From the NCBI GenBank assembly GCA_029721435.1, contig CM056573.1:3382001-3446000 (forward strand): 64,000 bases of DNA, in the 5' to 3' direction. The stretch is from Gymnothorax reevesii (lineage: Eukaryota > Chordata > Actinopteri > Anguilliformes > Muraenidae). Numbering within the stretch: the first letter of the stretch is position 1; the number at the start of each line of letters is the position of its first letter. The position numbers and the translations under genes were made by a program. Shown one piece after another: positions 1 through 10,231 of the stretch. The notes under the pieces were generated by a model. It searched no databases. It worked only from the letters and a program-made list of their open reading frames with translations, and was not told the DNA's origin.

Positions 1-589
1 GGACTCAAAATGCATGCATGTGGACAAAATTACAATAAATGGAATGGAACAGACCCCATTTTTAAATATGCAGGACTGCATTTTTCAGGACGACAGTGGT
101 TTCTGCGACAGGTGAATTTTCTGCTTGAGTAAAGACACACGGAGGGCTGCTGCCAGGATTGTGAAAACTCCAGTGCCACAAAAAAATATTGGCCTCTCTC
201 TCCATTTTCTCTCTTTTGACCTTCTTGTTACACTTAAATATTTCAGATCATCTAATTTAAATATAACACAAAGATTACAGGAGTAAACATAACATGCAAT
301 TTTAAAAAGAGAATTTAATTTATTGAAGGAAATAAGTCATTGAACCCTACACCTGGTCCTATGCAAGGATTTCCCCCTTATAGGGCAGATCCACTGTACA
401 GGGAGGTTACGCAGTAAAGTTACGCACGAGGAGTTTTCCTTGCATAAAGTTACACAAACAAACGTATGGCAGTCGAATCTGTAGCGCTCCGCGAGGAACA
501 GAATAGAAGATTTTGTATAACCTGGAAATACTTTTTCACAGCATTGTACAAAAAGCAGAATTTGCAGGTGTATTTTTATCCAACCGTGC
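1..589. other. No recognisable feature
   Basis: AT-rich sequence with only short chance reading frames. No splice-bounded exon, repeat terminus or RNA gene could be supported. Confidence 0.4.
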
Positions 590-860
590 TCTAACACGCC
601 AAGTCATGAGCAGAGTCACAGGCAGCCTTGACATATCCCAGAGTGCAACAGGGAAGATGAATTCCACAGCACTCAGTTACACTCCTACCTATGATTAACG
701 GTCTCCAGTTAGCCAGGGATGCATGTATTTGGACTGTAGGGAGAAACCTGGAGGCAACCAGATGAGAGCATGTTAACTCCACACATGAAGGCCCCAGGCC
801 GGATTTGAACCCACAGCCATCTTGCCGTAAGGTAATAGCTACACACTGAACCAAATTTAA
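590..860 (-). repeat. tRNA-derived SINE-like repeat, decayed
   Basis: On the minus strand the unit reads from about 860 to 590. It contains a good RNA polymerase III B box (GGATTTGAACCC on plus at 801-812, the complement of GGGTTCAAATCC) and a tRNA-like A-box region near 830-850. Downstream come the words GTGGAGTT, CATGCTCTC and CAGTCCAAATACATGC. The same words occur in the related copy at 38491-38659, so both belong to one dispersed family. Family name not assigned. Confidence 0.6.
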
Positions 861-2159
861 CATGAGTTATATACTAATACTGTTTTATGTATGATACTAA
901 GAAGACTGAAAAATTCTGAGGTTAATTATTGATGAATTTACTGACGGATTTCATGGGGACAGTCGGTCACGTTTTAAAACGTTGCTTCCCACATAATATT
1001 TGTTTGTTGGGTTGCTCAGTCTTTGGCCCTCATCATTAGCATTCATAATGAGCCTGTTTACAGCGAGCTGAGACACAGCCATAACACACAAAGCTGTGCG
1101 TGCACACAGCAGAGATGTAATCCTGCAATGCTAAATTAACTCCAGCGAATATCAGTACCACGGCTTCAATGAATTAGAATTAGCTCCACCAAATTAATAA
1201 AAGCATTTCAAAAAGTTTCCCAGGGTCACAGAGTTCTCCTCTCAGGAAATTAGCCGATTCAGACTTCTCTGATCCATTAAGATCTAACAATTCTGAGTTT
1301 GCAATTTCTACTTCATTCACTGAGGTTTACCTTCAGTAAGAGTCGAACAAATCTGTTCCTCAGGGCCGAGGGAGTTTGTGAAATTCTGATAGCACGATGA
1401 ATTACATAAAGCTTCATAACAAATATCATTATCTACAGAGGAGGAAAATTAGCCATACATCAAACAAGTGGAAAGGTAGCAGGAACCCTGTGCTATTTCC
1501 ATGATGAAAATCATAACCTGAAAGCATATAGTTTTATCACCAGGTGCACTTAGCATCCAGAAAAAAACCTTCACACCACAAAGGCTTTTCATTCATTATT
1601 ACCCCAGTTCTGTAAAAGTTGGCACATTATGGAGAATGTAAATAAACTCAAAAAGAAGTGATTTGAAAAACTTTTAATTCACCCTATACTATGTAGAAAA
1701 CATAATTGACGCCTTAAAGGTGCGACTTATGTCCAACTTTTTTCATTGTATTAATCTCTTTTGATTGCTGATGTGTGAACAGACTGTAATTTAGCTTAAA
1801 TCAAAGTGACATTATCGTTAACTCCTGGATAAGCTGTTTGTAAATTATGGACTGGTCATCCATGCCAAGATCATATTTATCTGATCACTCCTGGTCGTGG
1901 TGACGGCAAATTAATTGATTGATTGATTGATTAATCAGTGAGTGACGCTCGAGTCTCATCACAACACTCCTTCCTAGGCTTCGCTTATCCAGGAGTAAAA
2001 AATGAGACGTTTCCCAACATCCTAGGTTGCTCATAAGCAGCTGATGGACTGGTTTATATCTGGAGGAATCAGAGAAGATTTTGCACAAAGATTCAGAGAA
2101 AGTGATGTTTATGGTCACTGCAGAGCGCCCTGCCTGACTATCTTCAGCTCCTTGATAAT
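861..2159. other. Non-coding sequence, nothing recognised
   Basis: AT-rich, no recognisable exon or transposon end. A short TTGA/ATTGATTG tandem run lies at 1915-1934. Confidence 0.4.
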
Positions 2160-3360
2160 ACCTAGCTAATGAAAAGTGATATGGGATCAGTAAGACACCA
2201 GATGCGGGGAGAAGGGAATGAGAATTTATTTCCAAACAAAACAAAACAGGCACGAGGGCCAACAAAAAAACTTGGCCCAAAGGGTTGCAAAAAACAAACT
2301 GAGGTAAGCTACACAGAGCTATAAACAATAAATGCAAAAGGCAAAAAACAAAAAGGCACTGGAAACTCCAGGCGAGAAGATCAAGAAAAATAAATAACAA
2401 GACTAAATATATATACACAAAACAAGAGGCTAGGACGAGACTTGAAACTAGAAATGCTAGGGGACTTGACAACAAGAACTTGGCTAAATTTGCACATGCA
2501 AAGACACTGTCTGCCAGCCAACTTCCACCGCATCCAGATAAAGGCTTGGAAATCATGACATGAGGGGTAACACCTGGAGAGAGAGAAACGAGAGGCATGG
2601 CAAGATCAAGACATGGACAGAGATTGGATGACATGACCTGCTCATTAAGAGAATGAGCGTGCTCAGCTTAAGTACCAATTAAGTATGCAGTTTGGAAGCA
2701 GCATGAATGTTAAGAACAGAAAAGCACAGCAAGATCTTGAAATAGCAAAGCAGGAATCATGACAATAAACTCCCTGTCTAAATTAGTAATATTAGTAATG
2801 TGCCTGTCTAAGAATTACACCACCCAGTGAGTGTTAGTAAATGTTAGTAACTTAAAAACAGTTAATTGCCAATTAAGCTTAGAGAGGCCCGAATCCAGCA
2901 CAGCATGGAAGGAAGGGGAAATACCAAAGCCAACCAGAGCTCAGAAATGTGCAACAACGAAGGCACGGGGCGGAACGCAGACAAGCGGTGGAATGGCATG
3001 GCAGACCTGGCAAAAACAAAAACATGGAAAAGTAAAAACATGGACAAGGAACCTGAATTATGAAATGAGTAATCCTAAACAAGAAACTGTTAAAACTATG
3101 ACATGAACTATGAACTATGGAATCTTGGAACAAGAAACTGTTAAAACCATGAATAATACTGTTCTGGCCAAAGGCCAGAACCCTGGAACACAACAGAAAA
3201 GAGCATAGAAATAGAGCCCGCTAATGTCAACAAATGACAAAATACAGCAATATTGAACTAAATAATGGTAAAATAAACTACTATGATAGATTAAACAATG
3301 AATAGATAGACTGTACATACTACATGAATTCATGTTCCAGGACAATTCCAAAAAAGTTAG
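2160..3360. repeat. A-rich dispersed-repeat-like sequence
   Basis: The plus strand is A-rich with many AAACAAAA, CAAGAACTTGG and AACATGGA-type words, and looks like an old dispersed repeat. Long frames on its T-rich complement (for example 1885-2634 minus) are low-complexity Phe/Leu/Cys-rich translations with no domain. A similar T-rich texture occurs on plus at 54460-55100. No termini could be defined, so the boundaries are rough. Confidence 0.3.
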
Positions 3361-3773
3361 TTCTTTGGAACCTTTTACATTACTTTGTGTATTTTATGTG
3401 CATTACATCCAGTCTTCTCACTATTATCATCTTTTAAAGATTGACATTAGTTTAAGATCACAGTATCATTGCCTTAACTCAACGCCAGACTCATTCGATA
3501 GCTGACAAAAAAAGAGGTCTATATGATTATGTTGAAAAATCAGGATGTAGATTCGGTGAAATGAGAGTTGGGACGGAAGGTATCGCATCAATAATGAAGT
3601 CTGGCAAATCTGATTGATAATATTCTCACAGGTTCATAAACCATAAGCAAAATTATCCAGAAAATACAGCGATGCTGACATCACCGACCCTCTTGATGAA
3701 AGCCAGCATTGGACAGTGACTGATAATACTAGCAACCTGGCTAATGCAGACAAATCATCTAAATGCAGTCAAT

Positions 3774-3821
3774 GGCTGTGTCCCAATTCAGAGGCTGCAT
3801 CCTCTGAACTGGGACACAGCC
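3774..3821. repeat. 48-bp inverted repeat (hairpin)
   Basis: Two 21-bp arms (3774-3794 and 3801-3821) beginning GGCTGTGTCCCA face each other around a 6-nt loop, CTGCAT. They differ at one position. This looks like two fused termini of a non-autonomous DNA transposon. The flanks 3361-3773 and 3822-4187 contain nothing else recognisable. Confidence 0.7.
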
Positions 3822-4191
3822 AATATATCATGATACACTACCAACTCTCGAGAACGGATTACATCATGTCACTAGCTTATACTGCGCTAGCTAATGACAT
3901 GACGCTTCATTAATTCATTTTTTAAAAAAGAAACAACGCAAGTCAAAGTAAACCAGCGTAAATTTACTTATTGACTCAGACATGCTGCAAAGTTAACAGC
4001 CATGTCAATGGAGTTTAAGACATGAATAATGGTTAATACAAATAATCAAAACAACCAAGATTCCCCACTCAAAACATACTTTTACAGGCTTAAAACGGTT
4101 TAAAAGAACACGGCTGTGTCATCACAATCCTCCGCCAAAATCAAGGGCCACAACTCGACATACGCTTCGACACAGCATAGATCATGACTAG

Positions 4192-4691
4192 TGTTATGGC
4201 CCCAATTTGTTATTACATTTATAACACAACAGCAACAGCAACAGCAAGGGATGACAGACACAGTTTTAAAAACTCAAACACATTTAATTATCAAAGACAA
4301 TAACGGCTAAGCAACTAACAACTAAGACCAAGATTGAATTATGTACAAAACATACATATTTACAATCCCTTTTCGTGGGGGGTGGCTTGGTGATGTCCTG
4401 GATGATGAAAATGCTCAAACACAGACAAAGAAATCCAGAAAAGAAACGTCACAGGTCTTGAACAGAATGGCAGGTCTGGTTATCTTCTTGCAATTTCTCC
4501 TACTACTTTACTGTCTCAATTCTTTTCCTTATATACTCTTTTGCAGACCCCACCCACATTTAGACCTCTTTTTTTTTATTTTCTGAGACTTGCCCCAGAC
4601 ATGTCCAGGACATGTCTAAACATGACTCCAGTCTGAGCTTAACAAAAAAAAAGGTAAATACTGCCATCTAGTGGCCTATATTCACATTACA
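4192..4691 (-). repeat. 3' LTR of Gmr1-like copy A
   Basis: A 500-bp direct repeat of 9730-10227. In element orientation it begins TGTAATGTGAATATAGG and ends GGCCATAACA. A TATATAAG promoter motif (plus complement near 4529-4536) lies about 160 bp into the LTR. Confidence 0.93.
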
Positions 4692-4701
4692 CCTCCATTC
4701 C
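4692..4701 (-). other. Polypurine tract of copy A
   Basis: In element orientation GGAATGGAGG directly abuts the 3' LTR, the expected plus-strand primer site. The same decamer abuts the 3' LTR of copy B at 36961-36970. Confidence 0.75.
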
Positions 4702-4824
4702 AAAAGGGAAAAATTTTGACTCATAAAGGCAAAATTTTTCTTTTCAATACAAAATGGTTAAGTGAACACTTGTCTATATATACATATCATACAATATTCA
4801 AACACATGATATATATATACACAT

Positions 4825-5430
4825 TCAAACACGGGATAAGCAATCAGCAATTACATTGTCTGTACCCTTCACATGCTTAATTTCCAAGTCAAACTCCTGT
4901 AAAATCAAACTCCAATTCAACAATCTCCGATTCTTGTTTTTCATCTTACTCAAAAACATTAACGGATTGTGGTCAGTGTACACAATCATTGGCTTTTGTC
5001 CTGTACAAACATAAACCTCAAAGTGTTGTAAAGAAAGGACCAGAGCCAACAGTTCCTTCTCTATTGTGGAATAGTTCCTTTGGTGGCGATTGAACTTCCT
5101 GGAGAAGTATGCCACGGGATGCTCAATGTCATCAGAGTCACTTCTCTGTAGGAGCACAGATCCACAAGCTTGGTCGCTAGCATCGACCGCGATGGAGAAC
5201 GGTTTGTTGAAGTCAGGAGATTTGAGCACGGGGAAGTGACACAGCAGAGACTTCAGGCGATCGAAGGCTCTCTGGCATGCATCATCCCAGGTGAACTTTA
5301 CGCCTTTCTTCAGTTGGTTAGTTAGACTGAGAGCAATCTCAGCAAAGTTCTTGCAGAACTTGCGGTAGTACACGATCATTCCAAGGAAGCGGCGCAAAGC
5401 TTTTTTGTTGTCAGGAACTGGAAAGTCCAT
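4825..5430 (-). pseudogene. Gmr1-like pol C-terminus: RT thumb/connection and RNase H (copy A, out of frame)
   Basis: This 201-residue frame holds the end of reverse transcriptase (RRFLGMIVYYRKF) followed by RNase H (VDASDQACGSVLLQ, then YTDHNPLMFLSK, and a C-terminus ending DCLSRV). RNase H removes the RNA template during reverse transcription. It belongs to the same polyprotein as 5376-9146. Near 5444, however, copy B has 7 nt that are missing here, so the frames no longer join. The stop codon lies 133 bp before the 3' LTR and no further gene follows. Confidence 0.88.
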
Positions 5431-8400
5431 GATGGCTTGGACTTTATGGGTGTCACCTTACCCTGGCCTATGACGTAGCCAAGATAGGTGACAGTAGCAC
5501 AACCAAAGTCACTCTTGCTCAGGTTAACAGTCAGGTTAGCCTGGGTCAGGCCCTGGAACAACGTCTCTACATCTTTTAGATGTTCTTCCCAGGAGTCACT
5601 CCATGTGATCAGGTCATCGATGTACGCACCCGTGTGTGGCAATCCGGCGATTGTAGACTGTATCATCCTTTGGAACGTGGCTGGGGCATTTTTCATGCCA
5701 AAGGGTAGGACTTCATACTGGTACAATCCAGATGGTGTGGCAAAAGCAGAGATGCTCTTGGCCCTCTCAGTTAACGGCACACACCAATAACCCTTCAATA
5801 AATCAATCTTGGTCAGAAACTTTGCTTGCCCTACACTATCAATACAATCATCAATCCTAGGTATTGGAAACACATCAGTTCTAGTTACAGCATTGACTTT
5901 GCGATAATCTGTACAGAATCTAGTACTTCCATCAGGTTTTGGAACTAGCACACAGGGTGAACTCCAATCGGAGTTGGAGGGTCTGATAATATCATGTTTT
6001 AACATGTACTCAACCTCTTTCTCAGCAATCTTTCTCTTTTCAGGATTCATCCGGTACAGATGCTGTTTTATTGGTTTGGCATCACCAACATCTACATCAT
6101 GAGAGGCTATAGTAACTCTCTTTGGAACATCAGGAAACAAATCCTCATATTTCTTGATCAACCTTTCAAACTGATCTCTCTGTGAGGGTTCTAAGTGCTG
6201 GAGTTTTACATCAAGATTTTGCAACACTTCAGTGTTTGACAATTTACATGAAAGAACTTCAGCTTTAATTCTTGGTTCATCATCTTGAAACTCCCCCTCA
6301 TCTTCACACGTTTCGACCATTGGAGAATCTGAAGTGACAGCTGCAACCCTAGCATTTCTGTCATGATAAGGCTTTAGCATGTTAATATGACACAATTGTT
6401 TTGGTTTTCTCCTATCTGGAGTCTTCACAATGTAATTGAGATCATTGAGTTTTGTCAGAATTTCATAAGGACCATGAAATCTCGCCCGCAATGGATTGGA
6501 CTGCAAGGGAAACAACACAAGGACCTTGTCTCCTGGTTTAAACTCACGGCTTCTAGCCTTATGATCATACCAAGTTTTCATTTTTCCCTGACTTGATTTC
6601 AAGTTCTCTTTGGCAAGGTCACAAGCTGCACACAATCTTTCCTTGAACTTGCTAACATAGTCTAACAGACTAATATGCGGCTCTTTCTCTTGCCATTGTT
6701 CACTCAATAATAGCAAAGGTCCTCTCACTTCATGACCAAACACTAGCTCAAATGGACTGAATCCAGTAGACTCCTGCACTGCTTCTCTAGCTGCAAACAA
6801 CAGCAAATGAACCCCTTCATCCCAGTCTTTCTCATGGTCATAACAATAAGTCCTCATCATTGTCTTGAGAGTGGAATGAAACCGCTCTAAGGCACCCTGA
6901 CTTTCTGGATGATAGGCACTAGAAAGAATCTGCTTTGCACCTAGTTCATACACAACCTGCTGAAACAATCCGGAAGTGAAATTGCTACCTTGATCTGACT
7001 GAATTTCCCTGGGAAGGCCAAACAACGTGTAGAACTTTATCAAAGCCTTCAAGATTGCAGTTGCCTTGATGTTACGTAGAGGTATGGCTTCGGGGAATCT
7101 GGTAGATGCACACATGATTGTCAACAAGTACTGATTTCCAGATCTAGTCTTGGGTAATGGACCAACGCAATCAACAATGACCCTCGAGAATGGCTCCCCA
7201 AATGCTGGGATAGGCTGCAATGGAGCTACAGGTGGGTCTAACTGGTGTTTTCCAACTACCTGACAAGTGTGACAGGTTTTGCAAAAGTTGGAAACGTCTT
7301 TCCGAAGCCCAGGCCAAAAGAAGTGTTTCATGATCTTATCAACAGTCTTGTTAACACCAAGATGACCTCCTAAAGGTAAACTATGAGCCATTGTTAAGAT
7401 CTCATTCCTATAGACCTTCGGAACAACAATTTGCCTGACCACTGCCCAATCTGCATTGGCAGGGATATCAGGAGGGCGCCACTTCCGCATCAACACACCA
7501 TCCTTGAGATAATACCCAATTGGAACTGCGTCTATTTCTTTATCAGGAAGGGCTCTCCTCTTTAGTACACAAATTTCAGGATCATTAGTTTGCTCCTCAA
7601 TCAACCGCTTTCTGGACAGAGACAAGTCTCCAGACACATCAGAATCACCAGACCCATCCGGCTGGCTGAATAGAGAACTGATAAAAGTATCTGATAAGTC
7701 CTCAAACGGAGAAACCATAGTAGGCCAATCAGAGTCATGAGGCGAACCACCTGAGTCCTGACTATTCAATGTACTGGACGGCACCACATCATCTTCTTCT
7801 TTCACCTTCTTGGCCATAGCACGAGTCACTGCGCAAGAAGGATACAGAGATGGGTCCTCATCCCCATCTTCAGTGCTCGGTTGTGAAGTGAGATGTACAG
7901 GGGGAACTACTTTGCCCCCAGCCAGGTCATTGCCTAACAACAGAGAAACACCCTTTATAGGTAGACTTGACATAAGTCCCACCTTTACCTGTCCTGTAAC
8001 TAAATCTGACTTCAAGAATATAGAGCGCAGGGGTACAGATACAGTCCTCCCTTCAATACCTTGTACAAGTATGAAATCCCCTGAAGCGGTCTCATCACGT
8101 AACTCCAAGGAGTCCATCAACAAAAGTGACTGAGAAGCTCCGGTATCCCTTAGGATATATATGGGGACAGGAGTAGTATGCTCATTCAGAGCCACAAATC
8201 CCTCTGACACAAATGGAAGAAATTCCTCTCTCACGAAGTCAGCTGTATTAGGCTTTTTAGCCCCACAAGAAGCAGGCAATTTAGCAGATCGGTTATCTAC
8301 TACAGGGGTTTCTAACCTTGTTTTCACAAAGGCATTTGGTTTGGTATCCTTTTCTTTTTCTTTCTTAGCTTTAAGGAACCAACAGTTAGTTGTAACATGA

Positions 8401-9146
8401 CCAGATTTCTTGCAATAACTGCAAACTAGACCACTTTTGTCACTGTCAGCTTTCACACTTTGATCAGACCTGTTACTGGATTTCTGAGCACCATCACCAG
8501 ATTTGTCTTTGTCTTTGGGTGAGGAATCTTGGGTATCACCATAACCCTTTTTCTGAAATTGGGACCATCTATTATTACTGCTAGACTGAAATTTGGACTT
8601 ATGTGTGAGAACATATTCATCTGCAAATTTGGCAGCTGATTGCAAATTCAGTGCTTGCTTCTCATTAAGGTAGGTCTTAACATCATCTTTAACACAGTTC
8701 TTGAATTCTTCAACTAACACCATCTCTTTTAGTGAGTTGAAATCATCCTTGACCTCCATAGAAGTACACCAGCGCTCAAAGCAAACCTGCTTTTCATTAG
8801 CAAATTCAACATAAGTCTGATTTTCAGATTTCTTCAGACCGCTGAATTTCTGTCGGTAAGCCTCTGGAACCAACCCATAAGCTCTCAAAATAACCTTTTT
8901 GACAACCTCATAATCAGAGGAATCATCTGCAGACAAAGCCGAATAGGCTTGTTGAGCTTTACCCTTGAGGACAGTTTGCAACATCAGAGGCCAGTGTTCC
9001 TTTGGCCACTGGCAACTCTTTGCTACCTTTTCAAAACACTGGAAATAGTTGTCAACATCCTTTTCCGAAAATGGAGGCACCAGTTTTACCTCCTGACTGG
9101 CACAAAATTTATTTTTAGTTTCAATTTTAATTTTTAGTTGCTCCAT
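5376..9146 (-). CDS. Gmr1-like Gag-Pol: capsid, zinc knuckle, protease, integrase, reverse transcriptase
   Basis: A long open stretch of 1256 codons in the same frame as 9153-9614, separated from it only by a TGA. Domains in order: capsid with a SCAN-like helical segment (about residues 80-180); zinc knuckle CSYCKKSGHVTTNCW (near 240); aspartic protease DTGASQSLLL (near 338); integrase H2C2 zinc-binding region (about 585-630); integrase core with D in VDCVGPL, D in SDQGSNF and E in LERFHS, the last two separated by 35 residues; then reverse transcriptase with FCTDYRKVNAVT and the catalytic YIDD (near 1174). Gag and Pol share one frame, so no frameshift signal is expected. The final 30 codons are missense after the 7-nt deletion near 5444. 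First ATG in this open stretch is at 9146, but the real polyprotein start is 9614. Confidence 0.9.
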   Translation of the reverse strand: MEQLKIKIETKNKFCASQEVKLVPPFSEKDVDNYFQCFEKVAKSCQWPKEHWPLMLQTVLKGKAQQAYSALSADDSSDYEVVKKVILRAYGLVPEAYRQKFSGLKKSENQTYVEFANEKQVCFERWCTSMEVKDDFNSLKEMVLVEEFKNCVKDDVKTYLNEKQALNLQSAAKFADEYVLTHKSKFQSSSNNRWSQFQKKGYGDTQDSSPKDKDKSGDGAQKSSNRSDQSVKADSDKSGLVCSYCKKSGHVTTNCWFLKAKKEKEKDTKPNAFVKTRLETPVVDNRSAKLPASCGAKKPNTADFVREEFLPFVSEGFVALNEHTTPVPIYILRDTGASQSLLLMDSLELRDETASGDFILVQGIEGRTVSVPLRSIFLKSDLVTGQVKVGLMSSLPIKGVSLLLGNDLAGGKVVPPVHLTSQPSTEDGDEDPSLYPSCAVTRAMAKKVKEEDDVVPSSTLNSQDSGGSPHDSDWPTMVSPFEDLSDTFISSLFSQPDGSGDSDVSGDLSLSRKRLIEEQTNDPEICVLKRRALPDKEIDAVPIGYYLKDGVLMRKWRPPDIPANADWAVVRQIVVPKVYRNEILTMAHSLPLGGHLGVNKTVDKIMKHFFWPGLRKDVSNFCKTCHTCQVVGKHQLDPPVAPLQPIPAFGEPFSRVIVDCVGPLPKTRSGNQYLLTIMCASTRFPEAIPLRNIKATAILKALIKFYTLFGLPREIQSDQGSNFTSGLFQQVVYELGAKQILSSAYHPESQGALERFHSTLKTMMRTYCYDHEKDWDEGVHLLLFAAREAVQESTGFSPFELVFGHEVRGPLLLLSEQWQEKEPHISLLDYVSKFKERLCAACDLAKENLKSSQGKMKTWYDHKARSREFKPGDKVLVLFPLQSNPLRARFHGPYEILTKLNDLNYIVKTPDRRKPKQLCHINMLKPYHDRNARVAAVTSDSPMVETCEDEGEFQDDEPRIKAEVLSCKLSNTEVLQNLDVKLQHLEPSQRDQFERLIKKYEDLFPDVPKRVTIASHDVDVGDAKPIKQHLYRMNPEKRKIAEKEVEYMLKHDIIRPSNSDWSSPCVLVPKPDGSTRFCTDYRKVNAVTRTDVFPIPRIDDCIDSVGQAKFLTKIDLLKGYWCVPLTERAKSISAFATPSGLYQYEVLPFGMKNAPATFQRMIQSTIAGLPHTGAYIDDLITWSDSWEEHLKDVETLFQGLTQANLTVNLSKSDFGCATVTYLGYVIGQGKVTPIKSKPSWTFQFLTTKKLCAASLE

Positions 9147-9152
9147 TTGGAG

Positions 9153-9614
9153 TCATTCTTCTCTATCGAATTTCTCTAATTCAAAATCTCTCTGTCTTGC
9201 AAATTTTTCTAACTCAAATTCTCTTTGTTTTTCTTTTTCCTCCCTTTCTATTTTGTCTTCTCTTGCTAATTTTTCTAACTCAAACTGCCTTTGTTTTTCT
9301 TTTTCTTCCCTTTCAAATTCTCTTTGCTTTTCTTTTTCCTCCCTTTCTTTTTCTCTTTCCTCCCTTTCAATCTCTAGCATTTTTAATTTAAGTTCCATTT
9401 CTATATTTGGATTTTCCACTGGAAACTGTTCCAGATCTCCGGGTGCAAACACATTTTCATCAATGTAATATTCAACTATCTCTCTAGCCAGTCTTGCGTT
9501 TCGCATGGCTGGTTTTACCTCTGTCAGCTCTAAATGTCTGCAAATTTCTAGCAGTTCTGTCTTTTTAAAAGACTTCAAAACCCCTACGGTTGGTGATGCC
9601 AAGAAATCATCCAT
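9153..9614 (-). pseudogene. Gmr1-like Gag N-terminus (copy A, ended by a nonsense codon)
   Basis: Start chosen at ATG 9614 (MDDFLASP), which is the ATG conserved in copy B; an upstream in-frame ATG at 9641 is absent there. About 60 residues of helical N-terminus are followed by a highly charged Glu/Lys/Arg-rich segment (repeats of EEKEKQRQFE type), predicted to form a coiled coil. The frame stops at TGA 9153-9155, where copy B has AGA (Arg), then continues in frame as 5376-9146. This copy has 18 more codons of the charged repeat than copy B. Gag forms the intracellular particle in which reverse transcription takes place. Confidence 0.85.
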
Positions 9615-9705
9615 TGCTGTTGTCAATATATATGTATTCAATTAAAAAAATCAATTTTACAATTTGAAATGTTAGATTTTCAATAAATTACTCACAAAAT
9701 GGTCT

Positions 9706-9726
9706 ATCCCGGACCTTGAGCCCCCA
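9706..9726 (-). other. Primer binding site of copy A (tRNA-Pro type with 3-nt insertion)
   Basis: In element orientation, three bases after the 5' LTR, the sequence is TGGGGGCTC, then AAG, then GTCCGGGAT. The two 9-base blocks match the complement of the 3' end of vertebrate tRNA-Pro. The AAG between them is extra. Copy B has the identical arrangement. Confidence 0.7.
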
Positions 9727-9729
9727 ATT

Positions 9730-10227
9730 TGTTATGGCCCCAATTTGTTATTACATTTATAACACAACAGCAACAGCAACAGCAAGGGATGACAGACACA
9801 GTTTTAAAAACTCAAACACATTTAATTATCAAAGACAATAACGACTAAGCAACTAACAACTAAGACCAAGATTGAATTATGTACAAAACATAAACATTTA
9901 CAATCCCTTTTCGTGGGGGTGGCTTGGTGATGTCCTGGATGATGAAAATGCTCAAACACAGGCAAAGAAATCCACAAAAGAAACGTCACAGGTCTTGAAC
10001 AGAATGGCAGGTCTGGTCATCTTCTTGCAATTTCTCCTACTACTTTACTGTCTCAATTCTTTTCCTTATATACTCTTTTGCAGACCCCACCCACATTTAG
10101 ACCTCTTTTTTTCAATTTTCTGAGACTTGCCCCAGACATGTCCAGGACATGTCTAAACATGACTCCAGTCTGACCTTTACAAAAAAAAGGTAAATACTGC
10201 CATTTAGTGGCCTATATTCACATTACA
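9730..10227 (-). repeat. 5' LTR of Gmr1-like copy A
   Basis: A 498-bp LTR matching 4192-4691 except for about 11 substitutions and a few length changes in homopolymers. A TATATAAG box (plus complement near 10064-10072) supports the promoter direction, right to left in this window. Confidence 0.93.
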
Positions 10228-10231
10228 CTAG

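Larger units (their letters stand above)
4188..10231 (-). mobile_element. Gmr1-like Ty3/gypsy LTR retrotransposon, copy A
   Basis: A complete but mutated LTR element on the minus strand. It is bounded by a 4-bp target duplication CTAG (4188-4191 and 10228-10231) and two LTRs starting TGTAATG and ending CATAACA in element orientation. The coding order is gag, protease, integrase, reverse transcriptase, RNase H. Integrase precedes reverse transcriptase, the copia-like order that defines the Gmr1 group of Ty3/gypsy elements in deuterostomes. LTRs differ at about 11 positions plus a few indels (roughly 2%), so the insertion is moderately young. Visible lesions are an in-frame TGA in gag (9153-9155) and a 7-nt deletion near 5444. 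There is no env gene. A second copy lies at 29992-37454. Confidence 0.93.

Noticed and set aside
1885..2634. 249-codon minus-strand frame
   Set aside because: Low-complexity Phe/Leu/Cys-rich translation of an A-rich repeat strand, no domain, no family resemblance.
9153..9155. Programmed stop-codon readthrough in Gmr1-like Gag
   Set aside because: The TGA lies inside Gag, not at the gag-pol border, and copy B has a sense codon at the same place.
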